NCBI GenBank assembly: GCA_002104935.1
Contig: MCGT01000017.1
Location: 310,001-374,000 of the forward strand
Direction: 5' to 3'
Length of the DNA stretch: 64,000 nt
DNA from: Hesseltinella vesiculosa
Taxonomy: Eukaryota > Mucoromycota > Mucoromycetes > Mucorales > Cunninghamellaceae
This document shows, one piece after another, positions 21,845 to 33,240 of this stretch. A model generated the notes under the pieces. That model was not told where the DNA came from. It saw nothing but the letters and a program-made list of their open reading frames with translations, and did not search any database. The position numbers were made by a program, and so were the translations under genes. Position 1 is the first letter of the stretch. Each line of letters starts with the position of its first letter.

Positions 21845-22714
21845 ATGATCATGGAAGGGGTAGCACAGCCTCAGTACAAAAGCCGCGTGTCCAACCTGAC
21901 GATGCGATTAAAATGCGCCTTTCGGTTTTCTCCCCGTCCTTCAGCAGCTCCTGCACCGACCACATCCATGTCATGGACCCATCAGCAACATCCTGCCGCA
22001 CAACGGCTGATTGCGAGCACGCCTATGGTCGGCCGATCGCTGTCCTTGCCTAGCGAAAAAAAACCGTCGTGGGCCATGTTGCCTGGGCCGAGACGAGCCA
22101 GTGATGCAGAGCAAGACGAGATGCAGCAAGACGATGTCATGGAAGAAGACACGCCAGGATCACTGCCCTCACTGGTGGAGTCCACTCTGTCGGATGAATC
22201 CAAAGACGACGACGAAAGCCCATGCGACGATCGAACCAATGGCTGGCCAGCTCATGCCTGCCTTCCTGCTTATGCCTTTGTCCAAGACGAACCTATGCTT
22301 GAACAAGACGCCTTTGTCTATACCTCGGCCGTGGAGATCAAGAAGAAGAAAAAGGGCAAGCTCGAGGGGATTCTGAAATACCCGCCTCCTTTTCCCACCG
22401 AGTGCTGCCACACCTCTTCCGTTCTTGGCAAGCGACCAGAGCCTCCTCAGCCCGAACCGCCCTGCTCCGCAAGCCGCCTCTTCCAACGCAGACTGAAAAA
22501 AAAGAAATCACCAGCCATCCGGTTTGACAAGCACGTCCAGGTCCACGCGACGTATTCCCAGAACGACTATGACCGCCAATCAGATCCTGACGCCATCTGC
22601 ACCCGTCTCAATGCCGTCCTTGCCCATCAGATCAAGCAGGAACTCAATTTGTACAAGACCACCGAAATGCCCATCCATGAGCAAAGCAAAATGTATACCC
22701 ACTTTTTTATTTAA
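21845..22714 (+). CDS. Unknown disordered protein with a dense C-terminal module
   Basis: Intronless ORF of about 289 residues from ATG 21845 (MIMEGVAQPQYKSR); the open frame extends upstream but without an ATG. Residues up to about 200 are low complexity and acidic, with a Ser-rich patch (VGRSLSLPSEKK) like a basophilic kinase site. A basic patch and a short GILKYPPP motif follow. The last 75 residues look folded or binding-competent: AIRFDKHVQVHATYSQNDYDR, TRLNAVLAHQIKQELNLYK and EMPIHEQSKMYTHFF. That closing pattern resembles uncharacterised fungal proteins, but I cannot name the family. No signal peptide or membrane segment. It is convergent with the ankyrin gene downstream. Confidence 0.65.
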   Translation: MIMEGVAQPQYKSRVSNLTMRLKCAFRFSPRPSAAPAPTTSMSWTHQQHPAAQRLIASTPMVGRSLSLPSEKKPSWAMLPGPRRASDAEQDEMQQDDVMEEDTPGSLPSLVESTLSDESKDDDESPCDDRTNGWPAHACLPAYAFVQDEPMLEQDAFVYTSAVEIKKKKKGKLEGILKYPPPFPTECCHTSSVLGKRPEPPQPEPPCSASRLFQRRLKKKKSPAIRFDKHVQVHATYSQNDYDRQSDPDAICTRLNAVLAHQIKQELNLYKTTEMPIHEQSKMYTHFFI

Positions 22715-23206
22715 TGCCTTTGATTGCCGTGCTTTAAAATTTAATGATAATTTCTAATCTCGATATATCTCCCCAGACATTTCAGGAGCCATGACAATAA
22801 ACGCAATGACCTGCCTCTCCTCTGCCTTGTTTCAAGACGGTCGTTTTTGACACGTGCAGCAATGTTTACATACATATTTTTTGATTTAGTTACAACATAC
22901 GAGTAATCTACATGGACTATATAACGAATAATACAAAGGGAATGGGCGGGGATGGGTTGACAGGTACGGGGGTGCATATAAAAAGAAGGCGGGAATGACG
23001 AGAAGGAAGGTGATCATTTTTTTTTAGGGAAAGGGAGGAGAGATAGATACAGAGCGAGAGAATAAACAAAAAAATTACAAGGTTGGAATGGGTGAAAAAG
23101 GACATGGATGGAAGGAGTGGGGGAGTGACAAGGAGTTGTGTTTGTTGTGTGAACAAGGGGCGAAGTATTTACAAAATTGGGGCAAGTGTGTGAATTTTTT
23201 TGGAGC
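22715..23206. other. Convergent intergenic region
   Basis: About 490 bp between two converging genes; expected to hold both 3' ends. AT-rich on the left, G-rich on the right (plus strand). No gene seen. Confidence 0.5.
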
Positions 23207-24878
23207 TTAGGTACAGGGTGAAGCCAATCGTTTTTGTTGTTTCATGGCTCGTTCGATAAGCACTTTTTTAAAAAAAAAACCGTAAGCTTATCTTCAATGG
23301 GAAAAAAGAAGCGCGTTTTTTTTTTTTTGTTTTGTTTTGTTTACCTCGACATCGTCGTTGATCGACCAAAGCACGAGGGCAGTCGTAGACTTGTTGACCG
23401 GCGTTTGTTTTGGGGTGGAGATAAATGAGCGGGTGATGAGCCAGCAAGTCCAAGGTGGGCCAAAGATGAAACATGGCAGCATAATGAAGGGGTGTGCGAC
23501 CCAGGCTATCGGTTGCATTGACATTGACACCAAGGGAGATCAGATAGCCGGCAATGTGTTCTTGGCGGTGCAGCAAAGCGAGGTGGAGCCAAGACAAAGG
23601 CGCGCTTGAGACCGAGAACCGTGGGGCTTGACAGGCTTGGAAATATTTGTCTTGCCAATCTGTCAACAACGAGGTCACATGTCTATCCAAGCCTTGATGT
23701 TGCTGAATCAATTGTACGAGATCGTCCATGTCACCATGCATGCATGCATGCATCAAAATCACTTCGGGACAAAACCGGACCACTTTCTTTCTCGGCTGGG
23801 GCGGGCAAGGCGGGTCGTCGGCTGGGACAGCTGGGCATGGTTGGGTGACAGGTGCTGCTTGGTCGGAAGGCCGGGCTGGGGTGGGTGTACGGGTGATGCT
23901 GAGAGGCAGCATGGGCTCGGGGGTGGCTAGCCGTTCCAAGGAAGGAGGCACCAACGGATGGGGTGGCGACCGAGGACAGGGTAGCAGCTCAGGTTTTGTT
24001 TCCAACGGATCAGGCAAGAACAGATCGTCAGGATGAGGCAGAGGTGAAACCGGGAAGCAGGCGGTTCTTGGCGTGGTTAATTCGGGCGTGCGCGGCATGG
24101 CATCTTCCAAAGATGAGACGGACGACGACGACGAGGTGGAAGACGAGAGCAGTAAGGGCGGGTGTTTCAGGGCGTCGTCGTCCAAAGGCAGGTCGGCGAC
24201 TTGTTGGATGGCTTTCTTCAGCAGCATGGAGGTGCGAGGCAAGGCAGGTGAGACGGACAAGGGCCGAAGGCGTGTGGGTTTGGCGGTGGGCAAGGCCGAG
24301 GGCACGGACACCTTTTGGTTGGACGAGAAAAGTGACCGACAAGGATTCTGGGTGCACAGGTCGGCGGGAGCAAAACGGCTGGCGTTCTTGATCGATGAAT
24401 CGGCGCCAAGAGTGAGAAGCCGTTGCACGACAGCGGTCATGCCCCAATAAGCAGCCAAATGGAGTGCAGTGTTGCGCTTGCCCCAAGTATGGTTGAGAAA
24501 CAGGTCAAGGTCGACCTCGGACACATGGTGGCGTTGGTGATGCAAAAACTCAAGCACAGCCAGAGCCATGTTTTCACGGCGGAGCAAGAGAGAGATCTGA
24601 AGGCCATTGAGGTCGCGAGCGCACGAGCCAAAGTAACGTTGGGCATGAGCACGGTGTTGTTGGGGTAATTGCAGTAGCCGATGTTTGTGCGATGCAGGGT
24701 ACATGGAAGGATCATTGGCAAGCCGCTGACTGCATAGTACACGCGCCACATGTGGTGCACGGTCATCGTCACAAAACTCCACCCACTGTTCCGGAGTGCC
24801 TGATTTCAGGATCGTTTGGATTTGTCGCCATAGTTTCGCAGGTGAGCAACAGCTGCCATGAGCACAAGAAGTCGTCAT
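23207..24878 (-). CDS. Ankyrin-repeat protein with PP1-docking motif (MYPT-like)
   Basis: Two exons: a long first exon from ATG 24878, and a short last exon joined after CRG (intron about 23262-23343) that ends IERAMKQQKRLASPCT. The N-terminal region holds an ankyrin repeat (KRNTALHLAAYWGMTAVVQRLLTLGADSSIKN) and is followed by about 200 disordered, Pro/Ser-rich residues. Then comes RKKVVRFCPEV, an RVxF-type PP1-docking motif, directly joined to HACMHGDMDDLVQLIQQH and more ankyrin repeats (WLHLALLHRQEHIAGYLISLGVNVNATDSLGRTPLHYAA). The RVxF-then-ankyrin order is that of MYPT/myosin phosphatase targeting subunits. By inference it is a regulatory subunit that directs protein phosphatase 1. The start is supported by position; exon 1 is long compared with neighbours. 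Confidence 0.75.
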
Positions 24879-25087
24879 CTTTTTTAATATAATCTCTTTT
24901 TTCTTTCACTCTTTTCCTTTGTAACTTTTAGAAATAAATAGGAGGAGACCGTGACGATAAAAAAAAGTGTATATTGCTCTTTTTTTTTAAAAAGAAAAAA
25001 AAACTACCCAGGGAAAAAGAAGAAGAAAAAAAAGATCTGAAAAAAAAGCGAGGGAAAAAATAACAAAAAAAAGGGATTGGGGCTCCG

Positions 25088-25101
25088 GTTGCTATGACAA
25101 C
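25088..25101. promoter_or_regulatory. X-box-like element
   Basis: GTTGCTATGACAAC, a near-palindrome differing from the perfect X-box at 1766 at two positions. It is located in the promoter shared by the ankyrin-PP1 gene and the UPF0658 gene. RFX binding is inferred. Confidence 0.4.
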
Positions 25102-25414
25102 AAAAAAGAAAAAGAGAACTTTATTTTGTTTGTGAACTGCTGTACCAGTAAAATATGGCATGAACACAAAAAAAAAAAAAATCTTGTCCTCCCCTGCAAA
25201 AAAAAAAAAAAAACTAAGGTTTGAGAGCCGGAAAACCCGTAAATGGTGACACCCTAATTGGTATGATAACGAACGCACCAACACCTTTGTTTTTACCCTT
25301 GTTTACATACCAGGACTTTCATACTGCATTGAAACGATGGGTGGATAAAGAACAGGTGCCATTGACGTGCCTGAATGCGAAACTCCGCACTGTCACCCTT
25401 TTCATTTTTTCCAG

Positions 25415-25419
25415 CCAAT
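25415..25419 (+). promoter_or_regulatory. CCAAT box
   Basis: CCAAT within CAGCCAATCAGG, about 120 bp upstream of the UPF0658 start; the flank is typical for NF-Y/Hap binding. Confidence 0.4.
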
Positions 25420-25537
25420 CAGGAGCAGCGGTCGGGTGCGAAATTGCTTTTTTTTTTTTTATTTTTGGGCTGGCCCTTTCTTCTTCTTCTTTTTTCCTTC
25501 TTTTCCCCTTGTTTAATCATACTTTTTTATATACCAA

Positions 25538-27038
25538 ATGATACATCGACAAGAGTCCGAAGTTGACTATTCAGAAAAAAAGATAGTCCATGTAGCTCCA
25601 GCTGCTGATTACTCCACCACAACAGTTCATGTAAGCATTTATTTTTATAACCTAAAAGAGGAGAAGCAACAGCATCTCGCCCATTCCACTTTTATAACCG
25701 GGGAATTTATTTAGACTTGGACTCGATCTCGAAACTCGGTTTTTTTAGTAACGGTTGCCGGCATCGAGGCTATCATTGTCATTGCTCTTCAAGCCGTCAT
25801 CTTTGCCCAGTTTTCAAACCATCCACCTGCCGAGTAAAAAAGTCACACTGTTTCTTCCATGCTATTTCACTCACCTCCTTTTTTTCTTTCTTTTTTTTTT
25901 TTACTCTTGAAATAGTACCTTGTCAAAGACCAATGGATCTGGTATCCCGGTGTATTTGATTATCTTTATTATTTCCCAATTCTTCCAAGTGGGTGTATCA
26001 TGGGATGCCGTAAGTTCTTGATGTTTGCTGAGCAAAAAAACCAGGTCCACTGACCTCGCTGTTCTTTTTCTTTTTTCATGCTGTAGGTCCGAGGCCAAAA
26101 CACCATTCAAGTCATTGCATTTATCCTGTTCAATTTGTGTTGTTTTGTTTATAGCATTTTCCAGTTTAAACAACTGACCGATGTCATCCAGGTGCCTGCC
26201 CTGAACTCTCTCGTCAACCGACTCTTGATTGTTGATGCGATTGTCATTGGCCTATGCGAACTTATTTATGGCTACCTCGGCTATCGGCTTTACCAAGAAT
26301 TTGGGTAAGTCCTCCCTCCATCATGCTATGAAAAGGGAAATTTGATCCTTTTTTTTTTTTTTTTGCTAGCTGGCGCATTTACAAGAAAATCGGTGCCGAT
26401 CCAGAAATTCGAAGTAAGGTGTTTTCTTTTTACACTCGGCATTGCTGACCAAGCTATTGAATAGATATGTACCGATGGTATCAGATCTTTTTATCGATTG
26501 TCAAATTGGACATGTTCTTTTTCTTGGCTTACTCGATCCAATACCTGGTGCTGGTGCTGAAAATGACAGATTACGAATTTGCTCTGACCATCGTCGCCTT
26601 GCCTGTCACCTGCCTGTTCTTGATCTTGGTTGTGTATGGCATTCGAAGAGAATCGCGCCTTATGGTGTACACCTTCTTTGTCGGGTTGGCAGCGGGGGCT
26701 GCCTACTTCTCTTTCAAGCTCTTCCGCATGACCGAGACCAACCAACAAGACAAGTTCAAATACGTCAAGTACTTTTTGATGTTTTTCGGTAAGACTGTCC
26801 TGGCCTACCTGTCTTGTTACTCATGCCATCTTCTTTAGCATGTGTTTCTCTGGTCCTGGTTGTCTTGACCATGATCAATACAGCTGTGTGCCTCTCCAAT
26901 TTCGGCAAAGGACTCAAATCCCATTGTAAGTTGACCACGTTCCCGATCAATGCCGCTGACTCTTTCCTAGTAACACGCGACCCCTCGAAATCTTTGACAC
27001 CCACCCAACAAGGCGATCGCACTCTGTCTTTGGATTAG
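25538..27038 (+). CDS. UPF0658 Golgi-type multi-pass membrane protein
   Basis: About nine exons from ATG 25538 (MIHRQESEVDYSEKK). The joined product is roughly 380 residues with about seven hydrophobic helices, including SVFLVTVAGIEAIIVIALQAVIFAQF, VRGQNTIQVIAFILFNLCCF, LLIVDAIVIGLCELIYGYLGYRLY, MFFFLAYSIQYLVLVL and ACVSLVLVVLTMINTAVCL. The loop WRIYKKIGADPEIRNMYRWYQIF and the short cytoplasmic tail match the fungal UPF0658 family (fission yeast SPAC1952.10c type), reported in the Golgi. Biochemical role is unknown. The family call is from recollection of its characteristic WRIYKKIGAD loop; topology is directly visible. Confidence 0.8.
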
Positions 27039-27398
27039 AAAAAAATCGTTTGTTTCTCTCGTTCACTGTCAATTCTGTTGTCGAACTGGCTTCGCTGATT
27101 TTATTTTCGTGGTGCACGCTCCCCTCTTTTTTTTTTTTTTTTTTTTGCATTGTGTGTACTTTTATTTTTAATCTTTCCCCATTTGTATTTTTTTTATATT
27201 GGTTTTCCTTTTTCCTTGCATACAAAGGATACCGAATAAACATCTTGTCCTGGAGGAGGTCCATCCCCTCGATTCGTTTTCTCCATTCTTTTTTTTTTTT
27301 AGATGGCTGATTTTAATTAACTTTGGGAACTCGGAAAAAAAGGAGAAAGGGCAAAGATTTTTTTTTGGTATATGAAAAAAAAAATGGGAGGTGCTAGT
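27039..27398. other. Convergent intergenic region
   Basis: About 360 bp between the 3' ends of two converging genes; T-rich on the left, A-rich on the right (consistent with 3' UTRs on opposite strands). Nothing else seen. Confidence 0.5.
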
Positions 27399-28752
27399 TC
27401 ACGAGGACCATACCCAACTCTTTCTTGCCTCAGTGGTTTTGATCCATTTGCGCCACACAGGAAGACACGTGTCATAGAAGGAGTCATGATCGATACTTTG
27501 ATCGGTGGTGCCCGAAGGACATTCACAGCGGCAGCCCAATTCACTGCCTTTTGCAGGGCAATGGCGGTACGAATCATGTTGGTAGCCAAAGTCTTCAAAA
27601 TAATGGACCTGGTCCGTCGTCAGGAACAGACCGGCCGCCAGGGAGTGGACTACAAGACGAAAGGAGGATCAGCCCCTGTCATCCCGCTATGTTATGTTCT
27701 TACCAGGAGCATCGCCCCAACGTTCATAGAAAAAGTTGCCAGTTTGGTCCAAGTAGTTGAAGAAATCGCGGTATTGAGGGCTACGCCATAGGTTGAGCGA
27801 GGCAATCTCAAAATTGGACCAGAAATGACACATGTTGTAATCGTTCTTGTTGTCGGCAAAGTAAGGGAACAGCAAATTGTTCTTTTCCGAGATATCAATG
27901 TGACGCGACTTGGCATAGCGTTGGACGGTTTGCCACAAGGTGGGTACCGTGTTGGACAGTTCGCGCAAGGTGATGACAAACCCATATTGCTTGTTGTGTT
28001 TTTCCATGTACAAAAAGGGATCGTAGGTGATGTCACAGTAGAACTTGACACCAGGCTCCAATCGCCAATACCAATCATATCTATTAAAAAAAATATTAGA
28101 CCGAGGGCCTTGTTACGTGTTTTCTTTTTACCCATCCAAAAGAGGGTGGTCAAAGAAGAAGCCTGATTGGTAGCGACACATGTGATGATAGCTTTCCATA
28201 TTGCCAAACATGACGTTGTTCTGGGACATCTCATCGAATTTCTGCAATGCCTTTTCCTTGGACACGTGCGGTGGGAAGCTCCATTGCGAAGCCTTGTCGA
28301 TCAGACCAAAGTCCATTTTGGAGCTTGGCGCGGATTCTTGAACTGCAATCTTGAATTCATCGGTAAAAGGTTCTTCATTCAGAAACACATAAGGATAACG
28401 GAAGTTCTTGTTGAACCGTTCTTCGAGTTGGATAATGCTTGCAATCATTTTTTCTTGTTCCCTATCAATGACATCATGGTCAGTCAATATAAAGTACGAT
28501 TAAAAAAAAAAGCACTTGCTTGTTTCTAACAACGGCTATAATGGCTGCCTTTGCCTTGGCGACAGGAGGATTGATGCGGATATGACGTTCAGGCAAACAA
28601 ACAGGTTCATCGTAATTTTTATAATAAGCGGTAGGCTGCATTGTCTTGTGGACTTTGGGATGACTGGCTATATAGTATAAAAAGGAGAGGGCAGATAGAA
28701 AAACCACCAACAACAAGGGTTTCCTTGAAAAAGAAGTGAATGGCCGCATCAT
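27399..28752 (-). CDS. Alpha-1,2-mannosyltransferase, Kre2/Mnt1 family (GT15)
   Basis: About five exons starting at the first of two adjacent ATGs at 28752 (MMRPFTSFSRKP). This is a type II Golgi membrane protein: a short cytoplasmic tail, one anchor helix (LLLVVFLSALSFLYYIA), then the lumenal catalytic domain. Family landmarks are REQEKMIASIIQLEERFN, YPYVFLNEEPF, MESYHHMCRYQSGFFFDHPLL, YDWYWRLEPGVKFYCDI, DNKNDYNMCHFWSNFEIA and FNYLDQTGNFFYERWGDAP. The acceptor and nucleotide-sugar residues of Kre2 lie in these blocks. The enzyme transfers mannose from GDP-mannose in alpha-1,2 linkage to O- or N-linked glycans of secreted and wall proteins. The last exon gives GFGYQH and the conserved Cys-rich end. 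Length, about 400 residues, is normal. Confidence 0.95.
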
Positions 28753-29072
28753 TATTGATGAGGAGTGGAAAGAAACACCAAAAAAATAAGGAACAAGCCA
28801 AAAAAATCTTTTGTTTGTCCATGATTCAAACCCCGCATTCCAGTCGAGTTCTGGTGGACCTTGCAACCTTTTTTTTTTCAAATGGTGTATTTTGCAAACA
28901 TTCTTTCTCCCTGCATCCCCTTGTAAAGAACTGGATTCCTTCTTGACACATATGCCGTCATCCTTTTTTTTTTTTATTTTCCTTCCAGTGGTTGCAAGTC
29001 GTCGGCAGTTCAAAAATAAAAAAAAGCGGAGCTGTCATGTTTTTTTTTGTTACTTCTTTGCTTTTTTTGATC
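28753..29072. other. Divergent intergenic region, GT15 / DALRD3-like
   Basis: About 320 bp shared promoter with several T/A runs. No recognised element beyond these. Confidence 0.45.
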
Positions 29073-31186
29073 ATGGCGGATCCAAGAGAAGTATGGCAAT
29101 CACACATTGCACAAAAACTCCATCAACTTCTTGATCGCCAAGTTCAGACCGACACCCTAATTCGCCATTTACAGCAACCCAGACACTCATCGCATGGCCA
29201 GTTTGCTTTACCGCTTCATGCCATTCAACCTCTTTTGACGCTCGCTCCATGGGTGGATCAATCCATGTCAGACAATGCCATCTATCTGTGTGAAAAGGTA
29301 GCCTGCTCTGAACTTCTTGGCTTTCTTGTTTATACGCTTCGCATTTTTTTTTGTTGTTGCTTAGTTTGACGCCAGCCCCTTTATTGAAACCCTCACAGCT
29401 CAAGGCAATTTTGTGAACGTGTCCGTACCGAAAGAAACCTATATTGCCGCCGTCCTTCAGCCTCTCATCCAAACCCCTTTCCACCTACCTGAAACACCAG
29501 CCTGCCTTTCCATTGATGTTCCCGTCATACCACAATTATACCAGCCTCATCACACCCGCGCCCTTTTTTTGGCCACTTTCTTCAGCCGCTGTCACGCTTC
29601 TGTCGACACCCACGTCATCCTCTGCCCTCTGATCCTTGAATTCGGTAAGTTCAACGGGAAAGCAAGGGATTTTCTCATCATGCCTTTTCATCCATAGGCA
29701 ACTTGGCCCTTGCGCTGGAGCTAACCGGTGGATGCGACAACGCTGCCTTCTTGAGCACTTATCTCACCATTAAAAACGACCCATCTCTAGTATCGGCTGC
29801 TGTAGCCTTGCGTCAACAGCTTGAAATGAAAGGTAATCCTACAAGAATAGCAGCACGGTTTCTCACGCCTCCATTTTATCAGATCCTTTGCCGCCGATCC
29901 AGCAGCAATGGTCTACCCTCCGCCAATGGGTGCAAGACCAAAGGCGACGTCTGCTCTCCGATAGGCTTAGGCTGCGAATGGTTGAAGTGGATGTCGATCG
30001 TCCACCCTGGGAGCTGGTAGATCAGCTGACGGCCAAAATCACGTGCTTGCCTGAGTGCTTAGAAGGCACCGGCCTGCGTGTGGACCTGACCGCGTATGAC
30101 TTGGGCAAACCTTGGATCAAGGACGACCAGGGCCTGCTTACCCGACTAGGCGAATGCCTCCTTCTGGCGTTACTTCGCCCTGCTGGCACCTCTCGCCATT
30201 TGCTTATTGCCGGCCAACATCAGGAACGCATCGTCCAACAAGCAAACTGCCTCTTGCAACGCATCCACACTCACCGCACCGATACCCACGCACCCAACCC
30301 TAGTGAGCCGTGCTGTCTTTTCACCCACGTGCATTTTCGAGCACCACGCACCTTGCCCGCTAATGACAACAATACCTCGCCTACCTTGACCTCGATCCGT
30401 GGCCCCCAATACCTGCCCAACCAGCTTGATCACCTACAACACCTGATGCAGGATATCATGCAAGACAATCAAGGCACTGACAAGTATGCCACCGTGCTGG
30501 ATCATTTTCGGCATCTGTCCCTAACCACAGCTACTCCGGTGACCACCCTTGCTCAGCAGCATGCCGACCAGTTGGGCCGTGCCACGCTGCTGATCCACTT
30601 TTTGATGCAGCGCCGATGCAAACCTGTCGGACCCTTGGCCACACCCGCGCTCGGCCATCGTCAACTCCAAGTCCATGGCAACTCGGGCGTGTTTTTGCTC
30701 TACGTGCATGCACGCATCTGTGGTATCCAGCGGTACCTCACCGAATCCGAACTGCTGTTCGCAAACCACACTTCGATGCACACCCGCTCCCTTGACCAGC
30801 CGGTCACGAATGCCGATGCTGACCATACCAAGACAAATGGGGATCCTCCCGACGGATTACTCATGTTTGGCTGCTCCGCGTGCCTGGAGGATACGCTGGG
30901 CCAAGTGAGCATGTTGGCTACGTCGTCGGAAACCTTTGAGATGGTGGAGCTTCTAGCCCTCTTCCCTACTGTGCTGCAACAATGCATGGCTGCCTTGGAG
31001 CCACACCCTCTTGTCTCGTACCTATTCAAATTGGCACGGCTCACCAACCAAGCTCTTTACAACCAGCGTATCAAAGGCGTACCAGTTTCGCTAGCCCTCC
31101 CACGCTGGCTCCTGTTCTGTTCCGTCAAGTTGGTCTTGGAACGTGCCTTTGACTTGCTTGGCATCGAGCCCGTTGGTTGGATGTAG
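29073..31186 (+). CDS. DALR anticodon-binding-domain protein, DALRD3-like
   Basis: Four exons (about 29073-29297, 29365-29645, 29698-29832, 29881-31186), roughly 650 residues. The C-terminal 150 residues resemble the DALR domain of arginyl-tRNA synthetase: GNSGVFLLYVHARICGIQR early in it and, at the very end, LARLTNQALYNQRIKGVP, LFCSVKLVLERAFDLLGIEPVGWM, equivalent to the ArgRS tail with its closing Met. The N-terminal part (FIETLTAQGNFVNVSVPKETY) recalls the ArgRS additional domain. No HIGH or KMSKS-type active-site motifs are visible, so it should not charge tRNA. This set matches animal DALRD3, which supports m3C formation in arginine tRNAs with METTL2. Function here is inferred from architecture. 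It starts near a weak T-rich leader; the start MADPREVW is the first ATG. Confidence 0.7.
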
Positions 31187-31304
31187 GAACCTGTCTCCTG
31201 TATCGCAAAAATATATGAAAAAAATCCCCCGTTTTGCACCCTGCCCTTTCTTTTCGTCTCAGAGAGCTCTCATTTTAGTGAAGCGTCAAAGCAACTGAGA
31301 TTAA

Positions 31305-31690
31305 AAAATGTCGCCAAGTACATCATCAGGACGATAGCCACTGGGACCATTACGACAAGGGTTTCTGTACATTACACAGTTTTTCACCGTCAACAGGCTG
31401 TCCAAGGTGAGGTTGGGCAAAGCCGCTCAAGATGTCAGCCTTAGCTAATTGAGTTTGTCTGCTGGTATGTCTCTCGTCCCACACCTGAGTTTCTGACCTC
31501 CTTATTATGTCCTTGTAACGTTTGAAGCGAATCAGTGCCAACAGTGTGCCTGAATGGACGCTAAGCAGGCTGGATTGCCTACGCGATATTGGCCAAGGAG
31601 CTGGACCTCTGGGTAGGACTTTGGCCGCTGGCCATGTGCTGAGCGGAGTCTGAAGCTGTCCGTCCAGTTCATTTTCATCGTTTTTGAAAA
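31305..31690 (-). pseudogene. Degenerate coding remnant, unknown
   Basis: Minus-strand open stretch with protein-like sequence (SLLSVHSGTLLALIRFKRYKD; LAKADILSGFAQPHLGQPVDGE). It breaks at a stop and then continues in another frame as MYRNPCRNGPSGYRPDDVLGD. No start or neighbours complete it. It could be a decayed gene or mobile-element relic, or chance. Confidence 0.2.
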
Positions 31691-32339
31691 AAAAAAAAAA
31701 ACCTACTTTTACTGCCAAGCTACTTTGGGTGATTGGATCAGTGTGGAAGTTTGTATGGGAGCGCAAATGCATGAATGATGATGGTACTGAAAAAATCAGG
31801 TCGATTGGTAATGATTGCCCAGCCAACGCTTGATCACTTTTGTTTTGACACCTCCGATTCCTCCGCTAAAAAAAATGTGAAATCGACCATTTTCACCAGG
31901 GGGACCCCCAGGCCGTCTTTTCCAAAAATCACTGTGCTAAATTATGAAGTCAGCTAGCCCCAATTTTGAATACCAGGTTAAAATGTTGAGAAATCGCTAT
32001 ATTAGAATATCCACCCTCTCAGACAGTGGACGGAAGGGGAAGAAAGCTGAGAAACATGCACAAAACTGTATTCACATGCACTTGCCTTTTTGCTTCTCGT
32101 GCTGTTCGCCTGATTGATTCATCTGCCAAAATATCCATTCACGATTCAAAGGGAACCTGGTAGTCGCCTAAACGGCAAAGGAAGTCAGTTAAATGGCACA
32201 ATTATCTTGTTCAATGTCAAAAGCACACTCACTCGATCAGTACGGCCTTTATTTTTTTTTTTGGCGACTTATTCTCAACGACATTCTGCTAGCGCAAAAA
32301 AGGTCAGTCCAAATTTGGGAACGAAGTTGAACACCAGCT

Positions 32340-33240
32340 TTTTTATTTTGTGGGTAGTTTTTTAATTAGCGACGCTGGACTTCGGAAGGGCTGCACAAGC
32401 AGAAAGGACAAGCCGGAGAGGGAACACATGACCCAGGCCCAACCAATGTTACTTGGCTATGAAAGGTTTGAAAACGTTATAGAATGGCTGGACTGCACCC
32501 TCCCCATCTCTTTCTTTGCTTAGTCGCCAGCCAAGTATCCAAGTCATTCTCAGGTTGGCCCGCGTATGCCTGCACCAGTTTTTTCCGCGCCGCAAGAAAA
32601 AAAAAAGGTTTATTTTTTTTCCAGCGTCTCCAAGCTTGCCATTCGTTCTTCCGTTGGTCCTTGAGATCCCTGTTTTGTTCCATTTTTAAGCTTAACATGC
32701 CGGAGAAGGGCTTGTACCTAGCCCTGCTATGACAATAAATAAATAAATAAAAAGCTACTGCTACCGTCATGCAGTCCTCGCCACTGCTGGACCGCTGGAC
32801 TTGAGCGTTCGACCAGAACGAATGATTAGGCATCATCTACCATTTCCAGCTATTGGGATTTACAAAGTGAACCCCGACGAGAAAAAGCCTTGCACTGGGA
32901 TGGCCGCAGCAGCAAAATCCACTCCGTTCCAGCTCACCTGCCTTTCTTCCCGCGATACTCCCCAGTCATGTCGAGCAGGAAGGAGAGTCCGTTCAGCGAG
33001 ACGGTCCCGGTACCATGCTTTCGCATTTCCAACTTTCGTTACCAGCTGGCTATCAAAAAGGTAGGTTCATGACCGATTTTATTGTCTGGGAGTCCTTGAC
33101 CTCGGATTTATACCTTTTAGTCACACTTGATCATCTGATACCAACCAGATCCTCGGCAGTTATATCGCTTTGGATGCTTTCTATTGTCAATGCGACCCGA
33201 GAAAGCGCATTTTGTTTCAATTTGTGTTTTTCGCAGACTT
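32340..33240 (-). pseudogene. Degenerate coding remnants, possibly from a mobile element
   Basis: Minus-strand pieces in shifting frames: TGTVSLNGLSFLLDMTGEYRGKK near 32960-33030, KKLVQAYAGQPENDLDTWLA near 32530-32590, and a Cys-rich SCVPSPACPFCLC near 32390-32430. Each is uninterrupted for 30-80 codons, then broken by stops. The order is consistent with one old gene read leftwards. I do not recognise the family; a transposon-related origin is only a guess from the decay and isolation. Confidence 0.25.

Larger units (their letters stand above)
24879..25537. other. Divergent intergenic region, ankyrin protein / UPF0658
   Basis: About 660 bp, rich in A and T homopolymers (notably 24955-25035 and 25170-25215). 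It contains an X-box-like element at 25088-25101 and a CCAAT box at 25415-25419. No gene seen. Confidence 0.5.

Noticed and set aside
23728..23755. Repeated CATG/TGCATGCATGCA units
   Set aside because: They fall inside the ankyrin-PP1 coding exon (Met-His-Ala-Cys-Met-His) and are too short to be a functional repeat array.
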